Assembly: GCF_004354555.1 (NCBI RefSeq) | Contig: NZ_PUFH01000005.1 | Coordinates: forward strand, 310,001 to 374,000 | Direction: 5' to 3' | Source: Leuconostoc citreum | GTDB taxonomy: Bacteria; Bacillota; Bacilli; Lactobacillales; Lactobacillaceae | DNA: 64,000 bases | Shown here: piece after piece, positions 50,694 through 60,744 of the stretch | How positions within the stretch are numbered: position 1 is the first letter of the stretch | Layout of the letters: each line of letters starts with the position of its first letter | The notes under the pieces: model-generated | Told to the model about the DNA's origin: nothing | Databases searched by the model: none | What the model saw: only the letters and a program-made list of their open reading frames with translations | Position numbers and translations under genes: made by a program

Positions 50694-51908
50694 TTACTGT
50701 ACAAACATTTTTTGCAAGAAGCCTTTTTTCTGTTCCTGGAGCAAATTTAACTTACGTTGATGAAGAGCGATGGTGTCATCTAATTGTTTGAAGAATGAAC
50801 CGATTTTACTCTGTTCTTCAATTTTTTTAGGAACACGAGCATAAAGTTTAGCAAATTCTTTCATTCCAATCCCTTTTGCAGTTCCTCCAGAAGAATTCGC
50901 ATTTAATATATTTTGAACAATAGGACTTCTTAGTAATTGTGCAAAAAAATTATCGTCCGTTTCTTTTGAAGATTTAAAGGCAACGGCTCGTTGATTTAAT
51001 ATATATCCGTTATTATCAGGTACTTGAGCCACATTGCCCAAAGGGGCTTCTGTTGTAAAAAGAACATCTCCTTTTTCTAATATATTGGTTCCCATCCATC
51101 TTTCAAATAATTCTTGATTTCCATACTTTGCTTCAGCAGATTTATCAATGTATCCATTTTTTACATTCAAAGCTGAAAGAACGAGATATCCTTCTGTACC
51201 CCATTCCATTCCAAATTTAGTTGGGCTTTTACCACGATAATCTAGTACTTTATCTACATTATCTAATAACTTACGCTCTTCCCAATCGTCAGTGAAACCA
51301 GCAAATCGCAGTTCAGGAACTTTTGCGCCATTTTTAGGGAACATTTTTTGCAAGAAGCCTTTTTTCTGTTCCTTGAGTAAATCTAACTTACGTTGATGAA
51401 GAGCGATAGTGTCATCGATTACTTTAAAAAACGAACCTATTTTACTCTGTTCTTCAACTGCAGGGACATTGATTATAGCTTCTTTGATATCAGTAGAATT
51501 AATACTCTCAAATGTTGATCCAGTGCTATATCTAGTCCAATATCCGTCAGACTTCATTTTACCAAGACTTTGAAATATAAATTCATTACCTTTGATGGCA
51601 GCGACACCTCGACCAATAACCACGTTATAAGCTGTTTTACCAATATTTCCAACTGGTGCTCTGACACTTAGAATTAGATCATTTTTTTCAGCTTGTTTAG
51701 TAACTTGAGTTGTCCATACTCTTGGGAAAACATGCCCATTTTTCATGTCAGCATTACCTTGCACAAGAATATAATTATTAGGGTTGTCAGTATAATTTTC
51801 TGAATTAGGAGACTGTCCCATAACTATTTGAACTTCGTCCCCTAACTTACGCTCTTCCCAATCGTCTGTGAAACCCTTAAATCTAATTTGAGGTGTTTGC
51901 TTACTCAT
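50694..51908 (-). CDS. hsdS: Type I restriction-modification specificity subunit
   Basis: The 404-residue protein has two target-recognition domains, each introduced by RFxGFTDDWEERKL (near residues 10 and 213) and each closed by a coiled-coil spacer, SKIGSFFK...DDTIALHQRKL...EQKKGFLQKMF. It gives sequence specificity to the HsdM/HsdR complex. The two spacer regions are about 116-bp direct repeats (50705-50820 and 51341-51456), which allow recombination between recognition domains. ATG at 51908 overlaps the hsdM stop by 8 bases. The frame is intact. Confidence 0.93.
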   Translation of the reverse strand: MSKQTPQIRFKGFTDDWEERKLGDEVQIVMGQSPNSENYTDNPNNYILVQGNADMKNGHVFPRVWTTQVTKQAEKNDLILSVRAPVGNIGKTAYNVVIGRGVAAIKGNEFIFQSLGKMKSDGYWTRYSTGSTFESINSTDIKEAIINVPAVEEQSKIGSFFKVIDDTIALHQRKLDLLKEQKKGFLQKMFPKNGAKVPELRFAGFTDDWEERKLLDNVDKVLDYRGKSPTKFGMEWGTEGYLVLSALNVKNGYIDKSAEAKYGNQELFERWMGTNILEKGDVLFTTEAPLGNVAQVPDNNGYILNQRAVAFKSSKETDDNFFAQLLRSPIVQNILNANSSGGTAKGIGMKEFAKLYARVPKKIEEQSKIGSFFKQLDDTIALHQRKLNLLQEQKKGFLQKMFVQ

Positions 51909-53497
51909 GATCTCCACCTGCCAAAATACGCGTAGTTGATTCAATGATTAACTGACTATCTTTATTAACTGCTAATTCGTTCATCATTGCTAATAAGTCT
52001 GATTGCTTTTCTGACAACTCATGATCTATTTTCGCAATTTCATCACTGACTTTTACCAAATCTACGGGCGCCTCATCTTCAAAGGTATCGACATATCTTG
52101 GAATGTTTAGGTTGAAATCATTTTCCTTAATTTCATCATAACTTGCGACATGTGAATACTTTTCAGTATCAGTTCGTTCTTTATACGCTGCAACTATCTT
52201 TTGAATATGTTTTGGTGAGAGCACATTTTGTGTCTTTTGCTTATCAAAATCTTGTGACGCATCAATAAACAAGACATCACGACTTGAGCGGTTCTTTTTC
52301 AAGATAATGACCGTTGTTGGGATACTTGTGCCATAAAAGATGTTAGCTGGTAAACCAATCACCGCATCAATGGCGCCCATTTCTAGTAATGCCTGACGAA
52401 TAGTGCCTTCTGCTGCACCACGGAACAAAACACCGTGTGGCAAAACAATACCCATTGTGCCACTATCTTTCAAATGATAGAAACCATGCAGTAAGAAGGC
52501 AAAGTCAGCTTTTGTCTTAGGTGCCAGTTTACCAAAACGCTCGAAACGTTGGTCTGATAAAAAGTTATCTGCCGCTGACCATTTTGCTGAATATGGTGGA
52601 TTCATGACAACAGCGTCAAATTGATGTGGTTCTTCGGTTGGCCAATCCGAATCTAATGTATCACCATTATTTAGATTCATACGATCTTGATCAACACCGT
52701 GTAAAATCAAGTTCATGCGTGCTAAGTTATAGGTTGTTGTATTCAACTCTTGACCATGATAATGAACTTGCTTAGGATTTGACAAGTAGCGACGAATATT
52801 CAACATCAAAGATCCTGATCCCATGGTCGGATCATAAATATGAAATGGTGCACGATCTTTTTGTCCAATTGCGGAAATTTCTGAAATAATGCGTGATACT
52901 GCTTGTGGTGTATAAAATTCTCCCGCTTTCTTACCAGCCCCTGCCGCAAATTGACCAATCAAATATTCATAGGCATCACCAATCACGTCACCATCATGTT
53001 CAAATAAATCAATCTCGTCCAATGCACGCAATACTTCAGTGATTGTCACATTGCGTTGTTGTGCATTCGACCCCAACTTAGTTGAATTTAAATCAATATC
53101 TGCGAACAAGCCTTTGAACTGATCACCTTGTCGCTCTAATTCATTAAAGCCAGCCTGCAAGTCCGTTAGATTAAATTCATAACGATCTGCTTGCTGACGA
53201 TAGGTGTAGAATAATTGACTTGGTTTGATGAAGAAGCCTTTTTGTAGTTGAATAATTTCGGTTAGTTCTTCTGAATCGTCTTCAAACCAGTCAATCAATG
53301 TTTTATATTGAACGCTACGTGCAGGAAAGTCTGTCGTTTGACCATTTTCTTGTTCATATACTTCTCGTAATTCTGAATCAGACAGATACTTATAGAAAAC
53401 CAGTCCTAATAAATAATTTTTATACTCACTGGCAATCCATCTTGCCACGTAAAATATCTGCTGCTGCCCATAGTTGTTGCTCTAACCCTGTTGCCAT
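51901..53497 (-). pseudogene. hsdM: Type I methyltransferase subunit with a frameshift near its start
   Basis: The gene starts at ATG 53497 overlapping the hsdR stop (TAATG) and reads MATGLEQQLWAAADILRGKMD, then hits a stop (CQ*). One surplus base (AA at 53434-53435 on the plus strand) separates this from the long second frame that continues ASEYKNYLLGLVFYKYL. That frame has the N6-adenine methyltransferase motifs DPTMGSGSLM and NPPYSAKW and runs to 51901. A GTG at 53448 could restart translation but has no ribosome site and would lack the first 20 or so residues. Without HsdM neither modification nor restriction works. Confidence 0.85.
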
Positions 53498-56400
53498 TAT
53501 AATTCTTCTTTCCACTTTTGAATAAGATCAAAACGTTCACGTAAGCGTTGTTCGATAATCTTGGTACGCTTACGATATTTTTCACCAGTTTGAGACTCAA
53601 AGTCTGCTTTTGATAAAGTCATTGTCTCTAATATATCAGATAAATAAGGAATAACTTGTTTATCACTGCTATATTCGTTGGCTGCCGATTTTAGAAATTC
53701 AAGCGATAACCCAAATTCTTTTGCTTGAGTTTCAGTTAATTCTGATATACGTGCCTGAATCACTTGCTCTTTTAAGGCAATCACATCAACTTGATCATCG
53801 TTGTCAAGAACCTTCGCTTTTAATTCTTGATACATAGGCTGGACTACGGGATCTTTAGCTTGAATTTCTTTATCAAACTTTGCTAGTGCCCCTGCTTCCT
53901 TATCTTGAATTGCTTTGAGTAACTGATTAATATAAAAGCTATCAACGTTTTCTTTATGAGTTGCATTTTGTGTTGATGAAAATACAATGTCTGCTAATAA
54001 TTTATCGATATCTACTTGGTCATCGTCACTATCATCAATTTTCTGCTTAATCTCAGCTTTTAGATTTTCTGCTTTCCCTTGGAATGTCGGTAATTGATTA
54101 ATAACCGGTGCCAAATCATCGGCTTCATTTTCATAATCATCATAGCTCTTCAAGGCTTTATAGGCATTTTCCAACTTTTGATAGGCTTTGACCTGATCAA
54201 TCATACTTGGTAAATGCCCGGGATTTTCTTCTAAAATAACTTCTGATTGGAAATACTGATTAACTAAATCGTCAAACTCAGTTCGTACGTCGCTATATTC
54301 TTTGGGTACCAGTGCCTCAAAATTTTGGTTTTCATTAGAAAACAATCTAAAAGTATCTTGAACGTTTTCTTTCATCGTTTCTGGCTTACGGAACGTCACA
54401 ATCATACCTGCATCTTTACCAGAGTAAATACGATTAGTTCTAGAAAATGCCTGTAATAATTTTTGATACCTCATTTCACGATCAACATATAATGTTTGAA
54501 TTGTTGGTGAATCAAAACCAGTCAGTAAGCGATCAACGACAATGACTAAATCCACCCACTGCCCATCGGATTGATATTGCTTTTCTTTTCGTGCTAAACG
54601 TTTGTTGATATTTTGGTTATATCGTTTTTCGTCTGTATAAGCTGGTGTATCATATTGTTTTGAATACTCAGCCATAATTCGGAGTAGGTCATCATCTGTA
54701 TGATCTTTGTCTTGTTGATCAGGATCTGTCGAAAAAGTAATTGCTACTCGAGGAAAATCAGGATCTACGAGTTGATGACGTTCATCAAATGGCCGTCCCG
54801 TTATCAATGTTCTCTCTTGCTTCATTTTTTGCAGCATAGCATAGATTCTTTTAGCTTGCGTAATAGAATGAGTAGTCAAGATGCCAGACATAGTTGGATA
54901 ACCATTTTGCACCTTAAACTTTTTAATCAGACTGCGACGATCAAATATTTTGAGCAACATGGCACGAATGTGTTGATCTGTCTCGTAAATTTCATTTGGT
55001 AACAAACGCTCTTGTTCAACTAACGTATCAGGGACATAGTCATGGTTTACTCGTGCAACAATTTCTTCTTGATCACCTTCAGGTAATAATGAATGATACT
55101 CCACTTGAAATCCTAGTACCGCCTCATCATCCATGGCGTTTTTGGTTGTATAAGCGTGCAATAAATCACCATACTGTTGTTCGGTAGTTCTGGCATACGT
55201 TCCGTTTTCTTGCTTTTTATTTTCCTCAAAAATAGGTGTGCCAGTCAAGCCAAACCACGTCGAATTTGGTAATATTTTTTTAATGCGCCGCATTTCTTCA
55301 TCACTGACGGCGCGATGCGCTTCATCAACTATGAAAACAATATGCTCTTTTCGCAAACGATCAAATTGGTTATGACCCTTGACTTCACTTTCTGCCTGGG
55401 CGGAGCGCATTGCTGCTGAAAGCTTTTGAATGGTTGTAATCATAATCGTGTTGTTGTTCTTCTTGGACAACAACTGTTGTGCTAACTGATGCTGATTCTT
55501 AATCCCGACAATCAAAGTATTACTAACGCTGTTCCCCGTCGTCTGTCCAGTATGATATTCTGAAGCAAACTTTGTAAATTCATCTTGCGTTTGAGAATCT
55601 AAATCATTACGATCGACGACCATGATTGTGCGGTCAACGCCAATTGCATTCTGCGCTAACAACTTTGTTGCCACAAAACTGGTAATGGTTTTACCGGAAC
55701 CAGTCGCATGCCAAATGAAACCACCTTCATGCAGCGCGGCTTGTTTTCTAATTTTTCGAATGGCATGAATTTGATAAGGTCGAAGAACCATTAAAAACTT
55801 TTGGCTTTTCTGATCATCAACCAAAATCGTATATTGACTAATTAATTCATGGGCATCAGGAATTCTCAAAACAATACGAGCAAAATCAAACAAATCAGGA
55901 ACCGGTATGTTTTCTTCTGTACGCCAATTGAACAAAAATTTAGTCATTTGCTGATAAGCGGCATCAGTATCTTCACTGGGACGAGCAAAATATTTTGTTT
56001 CGACCTTATTAGACACAACGAAAAGTTGCGTTGCCGCATAAATACCATTAAAGAAACCATCTTGAGCATACCGCTGAATCTGATGATAAGCTTGCATATA
56101 ACCATCTTTTGCAGATTCTTTTTTTAGTTCAATATGAATAATGGGTAACCCATTAATCAACAGTGTCACATCACCTCTAGTGCTGCGTTCTGTATCTGGC
56201 ACAATTTGATGAACAACCTCATACGCTGAGGAGCCACCGGCAATGTCTTTATTGCGAAATACTTCAAGGCTAATCCGCTCACCTGTTTCTCGTTCTAACA
56301 GTATTTGAGCAACACCATTTTCACCTCGCAACCATTGTGACGCTAAGAAAGGTGAACTGGTTAAACGCAAAAATTCAACTTTTACACGGTCAAACTCAAC

Positions 56401-56571
56401 ATCTGTTAAGAGGTCACCTTCTAACAAGGCTGTATTTAAACGATTAAGATGGTTTCTAAAGTTAGCCCAAAGATCGGCTTCTGTTTGTAGTTCAGGTCTA
56501 AATCGCCATTGATTCTCTTGCTCACTTAAAATATAGATAAATTGATTTTCTATTGATATTTCTGAGGGCAT
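53497..56571 (-). CDS. hsdR: Type I restriction endonuclease and translocase subunit
   Basis: The 1024-residue protein has an N-terminal nuclease domain (LLINGLPIIHIELKKES, PD-ExK type, near 170), superfamily 2 helicase motifs (WHATGSGKTITSF, Walker A; FIVDEAHR, DEAH box; FGLTGTP, motif III; TLYVDREMRYQKLLQAFSRTNR, motif VI) and a helical C terminus that binds the methyltransferase. HsdR pulls in DNA and cuts unmodified molecules. ATG at 56571 is preferred (AGAAGGAT upstream); the open frame extends further up to 56676 without a ribosome site. The frame is intact, although its partner hsdM is not. Confidence 0.93.
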   Translation of the reverse strand: MPSEISIENQFIYILSEQENQWRFRPELQTEADLWANFRNHLNRLNTALLEGDLLTDVEFDRVKVEFLRLTSSPFLASQWLRGENGVAQILLERETGERISLEVFRNKDIAGGSSAYEVVHQIVPDTERSTRGDVTLLINGLPIIHIELKKESAKDGYMQAYHQIQRYAQDGFFNGIYAATQLFVVSNKVETKYFARPSEDTDAAYQQMTKFLFNWRTEENIPVPDLFDFARIVLRIPDAHELISQYTILVDDQKSQKFLMVLRPYQIHAIRKIRKQAALHEGGFIWHATGSGKTITSFVATKLLAQNAIGVDRTIMVVDRNDLDSQTQDEFTKFASEYHTGQTTGNSVSNTLIVGIKNQHQLAQQLLSKKNNNTIMITTIQKLSAAMRSAQAESEVKGHNQFDRLRKEHIVFIVDEAHRAVSDEEMRRIKKILPNSTWFGLTGTPIFEENKKQENGTYARTTEQQYGDLLHAYTTKNAMDDEAVLGFQVEYHSLLPEGDQEEIVARVNHDYVPDTLVEQERLLPNEIYETDQHIRAMLLKIFDRRSLIKKFKVQNGYPTMSGILTTHSITQAKRIYAMLQKMKQERTLITGRPFDERHQLVDPDFPRVAITFSTDPDQQDKDHTDDDLLRIMAEYSKQYDTPAYTDEKRYNQNINKRLARKEKQYQSDGQWVDLVIVVDRLLTGFDSPTIQTLYVDREMRYQKLLQAFSRTNRIYSGKDAGMIVTFRKPETMKENVQDTFRLFSNENQNFEALVPKEYSDVRTEFDDLVNQYFQSEVILEENPGHLPSMIDQVKAYQKLENAYKALKSYDDYENEADDLAPVINQLPTFQGKAENLKAEIKQKIDDSDDDQVDIDKLLADIVFSSTQNATHKENVDSFYINQLLKAIQDKEAGALAKFDKEIQAKDPVVQPMYQELKAKVLDNDDQVDVIALKEQVIQARISELTETQAKEFGLSLEFLKSAANEYSSDKQVIPYLSDILETMTLSKADFESQTGEKYRKRTKIIEQRLRERFDLIQKWKEEL

Positions 56572-56704
56572 AATTAAAAGATCCTTCTTTTGATAAAATA
56601 TATTTACGAAATAGCATGTAAGATGAATTTTGTAAGTAATTTTTGCTCCTTCTATTATGACACGAAAAGTATACAAAACAATGTTTGCTGGACAACTATT
56701 AAAT

Positions 56705-56731
56705 AAAAAAGCCTTGGAAGGCTTTTTTTAG
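56705..56731. terminator. Terminator upstream of hsdR
   Basis: AAAAAGCCTT and AAGGCTTTTTTT form a 10-bp stem around GG with A and T runs on both sides. It terminates the 56782-57027 gene on the minus strand. Confidence 0.8.
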
Positions 56732-56736
56732 ATTAG

Positions 56737-56774
56737 CTTATGATAGTAATAATTATGTTAACGAAAATTGGTAT
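56737..56774. repeat. Intergenic repeat, copy 3, upstream of hsdR
   Basis: CTTATGATAG, six bases, TTATGTTAAC and AAATTGGTAT. It lies between the terminator and the stop of the 81-residue gene. Confidence 0.6.
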
Positions 56775-56781
56775 GCCTCGT

Positions 56782-57027
56782 TTAATCTCTCTTGATGAAT
56801 GATTCGATTACTTTATTTTGCTTTGCAATCTTTCTTGATGAGTCACTTTCAAGAGCGCCATACAAAGTTCTAATCATGCTTGTGTAATCCACTCCGTAAT
56901 CTCTTAAACTATCGACCAATCGTTCTGCAAGTATTTCTGTTTCCACCTCAATATCGGATAGCATGTTTTTATGCAATGAATTTGCCAACCAACTTGCATG
57001 TTCTTTTGTTAAAAATTCGTTCCTCAT
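56782..57027 (-). CDS. Small hypothetical protein
   Basis: The 81-residue helical, charged protein (MRNEFLTKEHASWLANSLHK) has no recognised domain. AAAGGAAAAA precedes the ATG. It stands alone between the HEPN gene and the hsd operon and ends at a terminator. Confidence 0.5.
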   Translation of the reverse strand: MRNEFLTKEHASWLANSLHKNMLSDIEVETEILAERLVDSLRDYGVDYTSMIRTLYGALESDSSRKIAKQNKVIESFIKRD

Positions 57028-57186
57028 TTTTCCTTTTTTCTACACATAAAAACTGAGCGTTTTTGTTGTAAACACAAACTTAATATAAAAGACTAGCTAG
57101 AAACGATGCGTGAATAAAATATTTCTACCGCGTTAAACTATATTTAATTATTTCACTAATTTTACAATCTGTCCCATTATAACCAA

Positions 57187-58518
57187 TTAAAAATGTATAT
57201 CTATCTGAGAAAGAATGAATTTTCTCAAAATATTTGACAATTTTTTTACTGGGAAAATTAGTTCACGTTCGATATATACGACACGTTTACGTTTTGTACC
57301 GTGTGTTCTATAAACTCTATTATCAATCAAAAAGGATGAAAATTCTTCCATTTCAGCTTGATAACTGTCCCCAAAAAAATTCTCCCAATCAGGGGTTAAC
57401 TTAATAAGGTGTTGCAATTTACCTTTAGCAGACAACTCTGATCCTGAATTTTCATATTTTTCTCCTGCAAAAAAAGTCTCAATTCCAGAAATTAACATTA
57501 CTAATGTAGTTCCGACTGGCACTTCATAAAAACTCGAGTTTAGATAGTTTTCTGCTAAAACTTGAATTTTTGTACAAGTAAACCAAGATTCCAAAATAGT
57601 TTGAAAATCTTTTTTTATAGAACTATATCGTATCTCGTGATTGATGAGTTTTTCTTCTTTTGGTAAAAATGTGTTTGAAATAAACCAATTCTCTCGTCTA
57701 TCGTCCCTTTCATAACCTATTACTGATCCATTTACGCTTATAGGTTTTCCTATTTTTTGCATACCTAGCGTAAATCGATTAATACCAATTTTTTGATTGG
57801 TTATTATTTGCAATAAATTACGAATTTGACTGGATAATTCTAATGTAAAACTCCTCGTCTGTTCTTTTTCAAAATCAACAATCAAAATAGTTGAAAGGTT
57901 TTGCTCATAGGAAATTTCTGTTTGTTGTTTACTGAATCCAGTCAGCACGGTTAACGAAAATGTTTGATTTTCAAATCTTAAATCGGAAAATATTTCACTT
58001 TCTGACGTTTTTGTTGAATTTATTTGCCCAAATCCTGAAAGTGCCCCATTTATACCAAACCAATTTACAGCATTATCTAAATCAAATCCTGCTTTTGTTA
58101 CTTTTTTTTCTAGACTAAAACTACTTGAAATACTAAAGTCTTCAATTTCCCATTTTGATTGATGAAAATTATTGATAGAACTTGAGGATGAACTATATTT
58201 GCAAAGTCGCAAAGTAAACTTTAACGCTCCATCCCACGTTTCAGCAAACCAAGTTTCTTCATTGTATAAATCTTCGTCTTCTTTGTGTGATTCTTTAGTC
58301 CATCTTTCTATCATTCTGTCAGCGACACTATTTGGCAATTCTAAAAATGTCCCCGTTTTATTTTTTTTGATAAATCCTGAAACCTTATCTTTATTGGGAA
58401 GTTTATTTTGTTTAAGCATTTGAGGGCTTAGGGTTTGTAGTCTGACAAAAATGGGATACCTAAATTCAGATCTTAAAGTAAAGTTTGAATATTGTTTACG
58501 CATGAATTTATTCTCCAT
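57187..58518 (-). CDS. ApeA-like HEPN-domain protein, candidate anti-phage abortive infection factor
   Basis: The 443-residue protein has a long beta-rich N-terminal domain (about 1-280), as in ApeA, and a C-terminal helical domain with GIETFFAGE near 346 and the HEPN RNase motif R401-x4-H406 in DNRVYRTHGT. HEPN proteins of this kind cleave RNA when phage or another trigger is sensed and stop growth of the infected cell. A GGGGG site stands 9 bases before the ATG. It follows a metallophosphoesterase gene on the same strand, next to the restriction operon. The family call is from motif and layout. Confidence 0.62.
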   Translation of the reverse strand: MENKFMRKQYSNFTLRSEFRYPIFVRLQTLSPQMLKQNKLPNKDKVSGFIKKNKTGTFLELPNSVADRMIERWTKESHKEDEDLYNEETWFAETWDGALKFTLRLCKYSSSSSSINNFHQSKWEIEDFSISSSFSLEKKVTKAGFDLDNAVNWFGINGALSGFGQINSTKTSESEIFSDLRFENQTFSLTVLTGFSKQQTEISYEQNLSTILIVDFEKEQTRSFTLELSSQIRNLLQIITNQKIGINRFTLGMQKIGKPISVNGSVIGYERDDRRENWFISNTFLPKEEKLINHEIRYSSIKKDFQTILESWFTCTKIQVLAENYLNSSFYEVPVGTTLVMLISGIETFFAGEKYENSGSELSAKGKLQHLIKLTPDWENFFGDSYQAEMEEFSSFLIDNRVYRTHGTKRKRVVYIERELIFPVKKLSNILRKFILSQIDIHF

Positions 58519-58632
58519 AATCTAATACCCCCGAAACTAAAAAAAATAAACTATGTTTATTTTATTCATTTACGTAGATAATCCTATAATTTAATTCAAT
58601 ATTTTTTTAATTAAAAGTTATTATGTTTTTAT

Positions 58633-60271
58633 TTAAGTTAATCTTTTATTCACATGTTGTATTTCGCCAATTATGTTTTGTAATTCTAATCCGGTATTTA
58701 CTTTTGAGTAAATAGAACAGATGATGAACATTTGTTTACCCCTAAAATTGACAGATTTTGACCTGCCTTTTGATGCTGGTATGTGATGATGCCCGTGTAT
58801 CGCTCCAATAATATTGTAGTTTTCAAATAGTTTATACAGTTTGTCTAATGAACAGTTGTTCTCAGAACTGTAAGCCATACTTTGGGATGAAAGCATACTT
58901 AACTCATTAGAACAAAGGTGCATGGGAAATAATAATTGTAGGGGTTGTGTAATCTGTCCCTAGCAAATTCTTAAGTGATGTAAACATGAATTTCTGAACT
59001 TCTAGTTTTCTTTTGATCAAAGATACAGGATTTGTTAAGCCAATATATCTCACTCCGTGATAATATAGTGCTTCGTTATTTAGGATAGCCATATTAGGAA
59101 AACGTTTAGAAATACTGCTTTTAATTGCTTCATAAAATGAAGAATCACCTATAGGCAGGTATGGCCAAGATTCGTCCGGTAAAATAAATAGTAACCAAAA
59201 CCAAAATAGTTCCTTAAACTCATCAAAACTATCGAAATCTTGGTCATTCAAAAACTCATTAAATTGAATTCGATAGGAATTGATTAGATTCTTTATTTCT
59301 TCTACTCCAAAATAATTTAAGCTGCTTTTTTTCTTAAATTCTTTTTGGAATTCTGCTTGAAATTTTAAAAATGTTTCATTATTTTTTAGTGTAATAATGT
59401 CAGATAATTCATGATTTCCAATAACCATTAGTCCGTTGATAGACGGATTTTCAACGAATGAATCAGATAAGTCTCCTACAAGTATATTAAAATTATCATT
59501 TTCAAATGGTAATTTGCCATTTAAAGAATGAATATCAGATACAACATTAATAGAATTATTATTACGTGTTGGCAGAACATTTTTGAACATTGGTTCTAGG
59601 AGTGACGGTGAAATACTATGAGCAATATAGTTTTTCCTAAGACGTTTTAATTCTTCTCCTACCTGCGAATGCAACATTGGTTTTGAAACACTGACTCGCT
59701 CAGTATCTAAGGTCATTAGAACCTCACTAATATCATTTTGTGTTTTGTTGGGAAGTAAATTGAAATTAGGTTTGGAATAACTAGAAATATACTCATGGTG
59801 GTATCCGGATGTTGTAAGTTCATTATTTTCAACGTTTTCAATTGGTATTACCCTTTCACCATCAGTAGCAATTGGTAGCTCACTTGTGGTTTCTATGATA
59901 AATTTTAAAAATTCAACTAAATATCCAGTAATCCCAGTGTTTAAATTTACATCGTACAAAAATTTTCCTGGTAGATTAGCAGATAAAAGACCGGTTTCAT
60001 CATGCTGCAACATCCTACCAAGAATCTGAATCATAAATAATGGATGGCTAAAAATAGCATCATAATAACTTTTTGCTAAAGTTTTAGGTTTTCTTGATTG
60101 AGTTAACGATTCTGTAATGTATTTCATTACATTTGATTCATGGTTAACGAGGTATTCTTTCGTTGAATTTGGGTAAAGAAATGTCAAAATAGCTGCCCGT
60201 TGTATATAATTTCTGCCAGTGTCGTATGGTATTGCCGAATATACAATTTTGTCTTTTTTTCTAATTATCAT
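58633..60271 (-). pseudogene. Metallophosphoesterase with an N-terminal unknown domain, split by a frameshift
   Basis: The first part (to 58907) has a 200-residue unrecognised N-domain and phosphoesterase motifs SDIHS, GDLSD, GNHE and IIISHAP, then stops. The next frame (58923 to 58633) supplies the missing GHHH motif and the C terminus. Removing one T near 58918 joins them as HAPL-SNELSML. All five metal-binding motifs are thus encoded, but in two frames. The enzyme would cleave a phosphodiester (nucleotide second messenger or nucleic acid); the HEPN gene beside it suggests a defence role. Confidence 0.75.
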
Positions 60272-60337
60272 TTTCGATGCTTTAATATCAAACTCAATAT
60301 TAAAATAATCGCCTTTTCGAATAATTTTGTGAACTGA

Positions 60338-60583
60338 TCATCTTCTGTTTTCAGGAAATAATTCGAATGCTTTCTTTAGCTCTTCAAAATTTTTATCTGT
60401 TAATCTATTCTCGACGAGAGATATACTTTTAGATTGTTTGAGCATCTTAGCAGCAGATTTTGTATCCTTTAATTTTTTTTCATAAGCCTCGCGTAAAACA
60501 CCTCTCAAAATATTATTCTCTAATTCCTTACTCAAAAATTGGATTATTTGTTCAAGTTTTTCGAGCTTCCGTAAATCATTCAA
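60338..60583 (-). CDS. Small helical protein beside the phosphoesterase
   Basis: The 81-residue charged coiled-coil-like protein (LRKLEKLEQIIQFLSKELEN) has no recognised domain. It lies 66 bases upstream of the phosphoesterase gene on the same strand and could be part of the same unit. ATG follows CGGAGAT-like sequence poorly, so the start is uncertain. Confidence 0.45.
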   Translation of the reverse strand: MNDLRKLEKLEQIIQFLSKELENNILRGVLREAYEKKLKDTKSAAKMLKQSKSISLVENRLTDKNFEELKKAFELFPENRR

Positions 60584-60744
60584 TTCGCTTTGATCTCCAT
60601 ATAGTTAATACCAATATTATAGCATTCCAATTCAAATACAGCTGGTTCAAAGTCCATAAGTTATTTTACCTACAGTATCTCATTTAATAACATACGTTTT
60701 TATGAATAGAATTAATCGATATTTAACTTCATAATAACCTTCTA

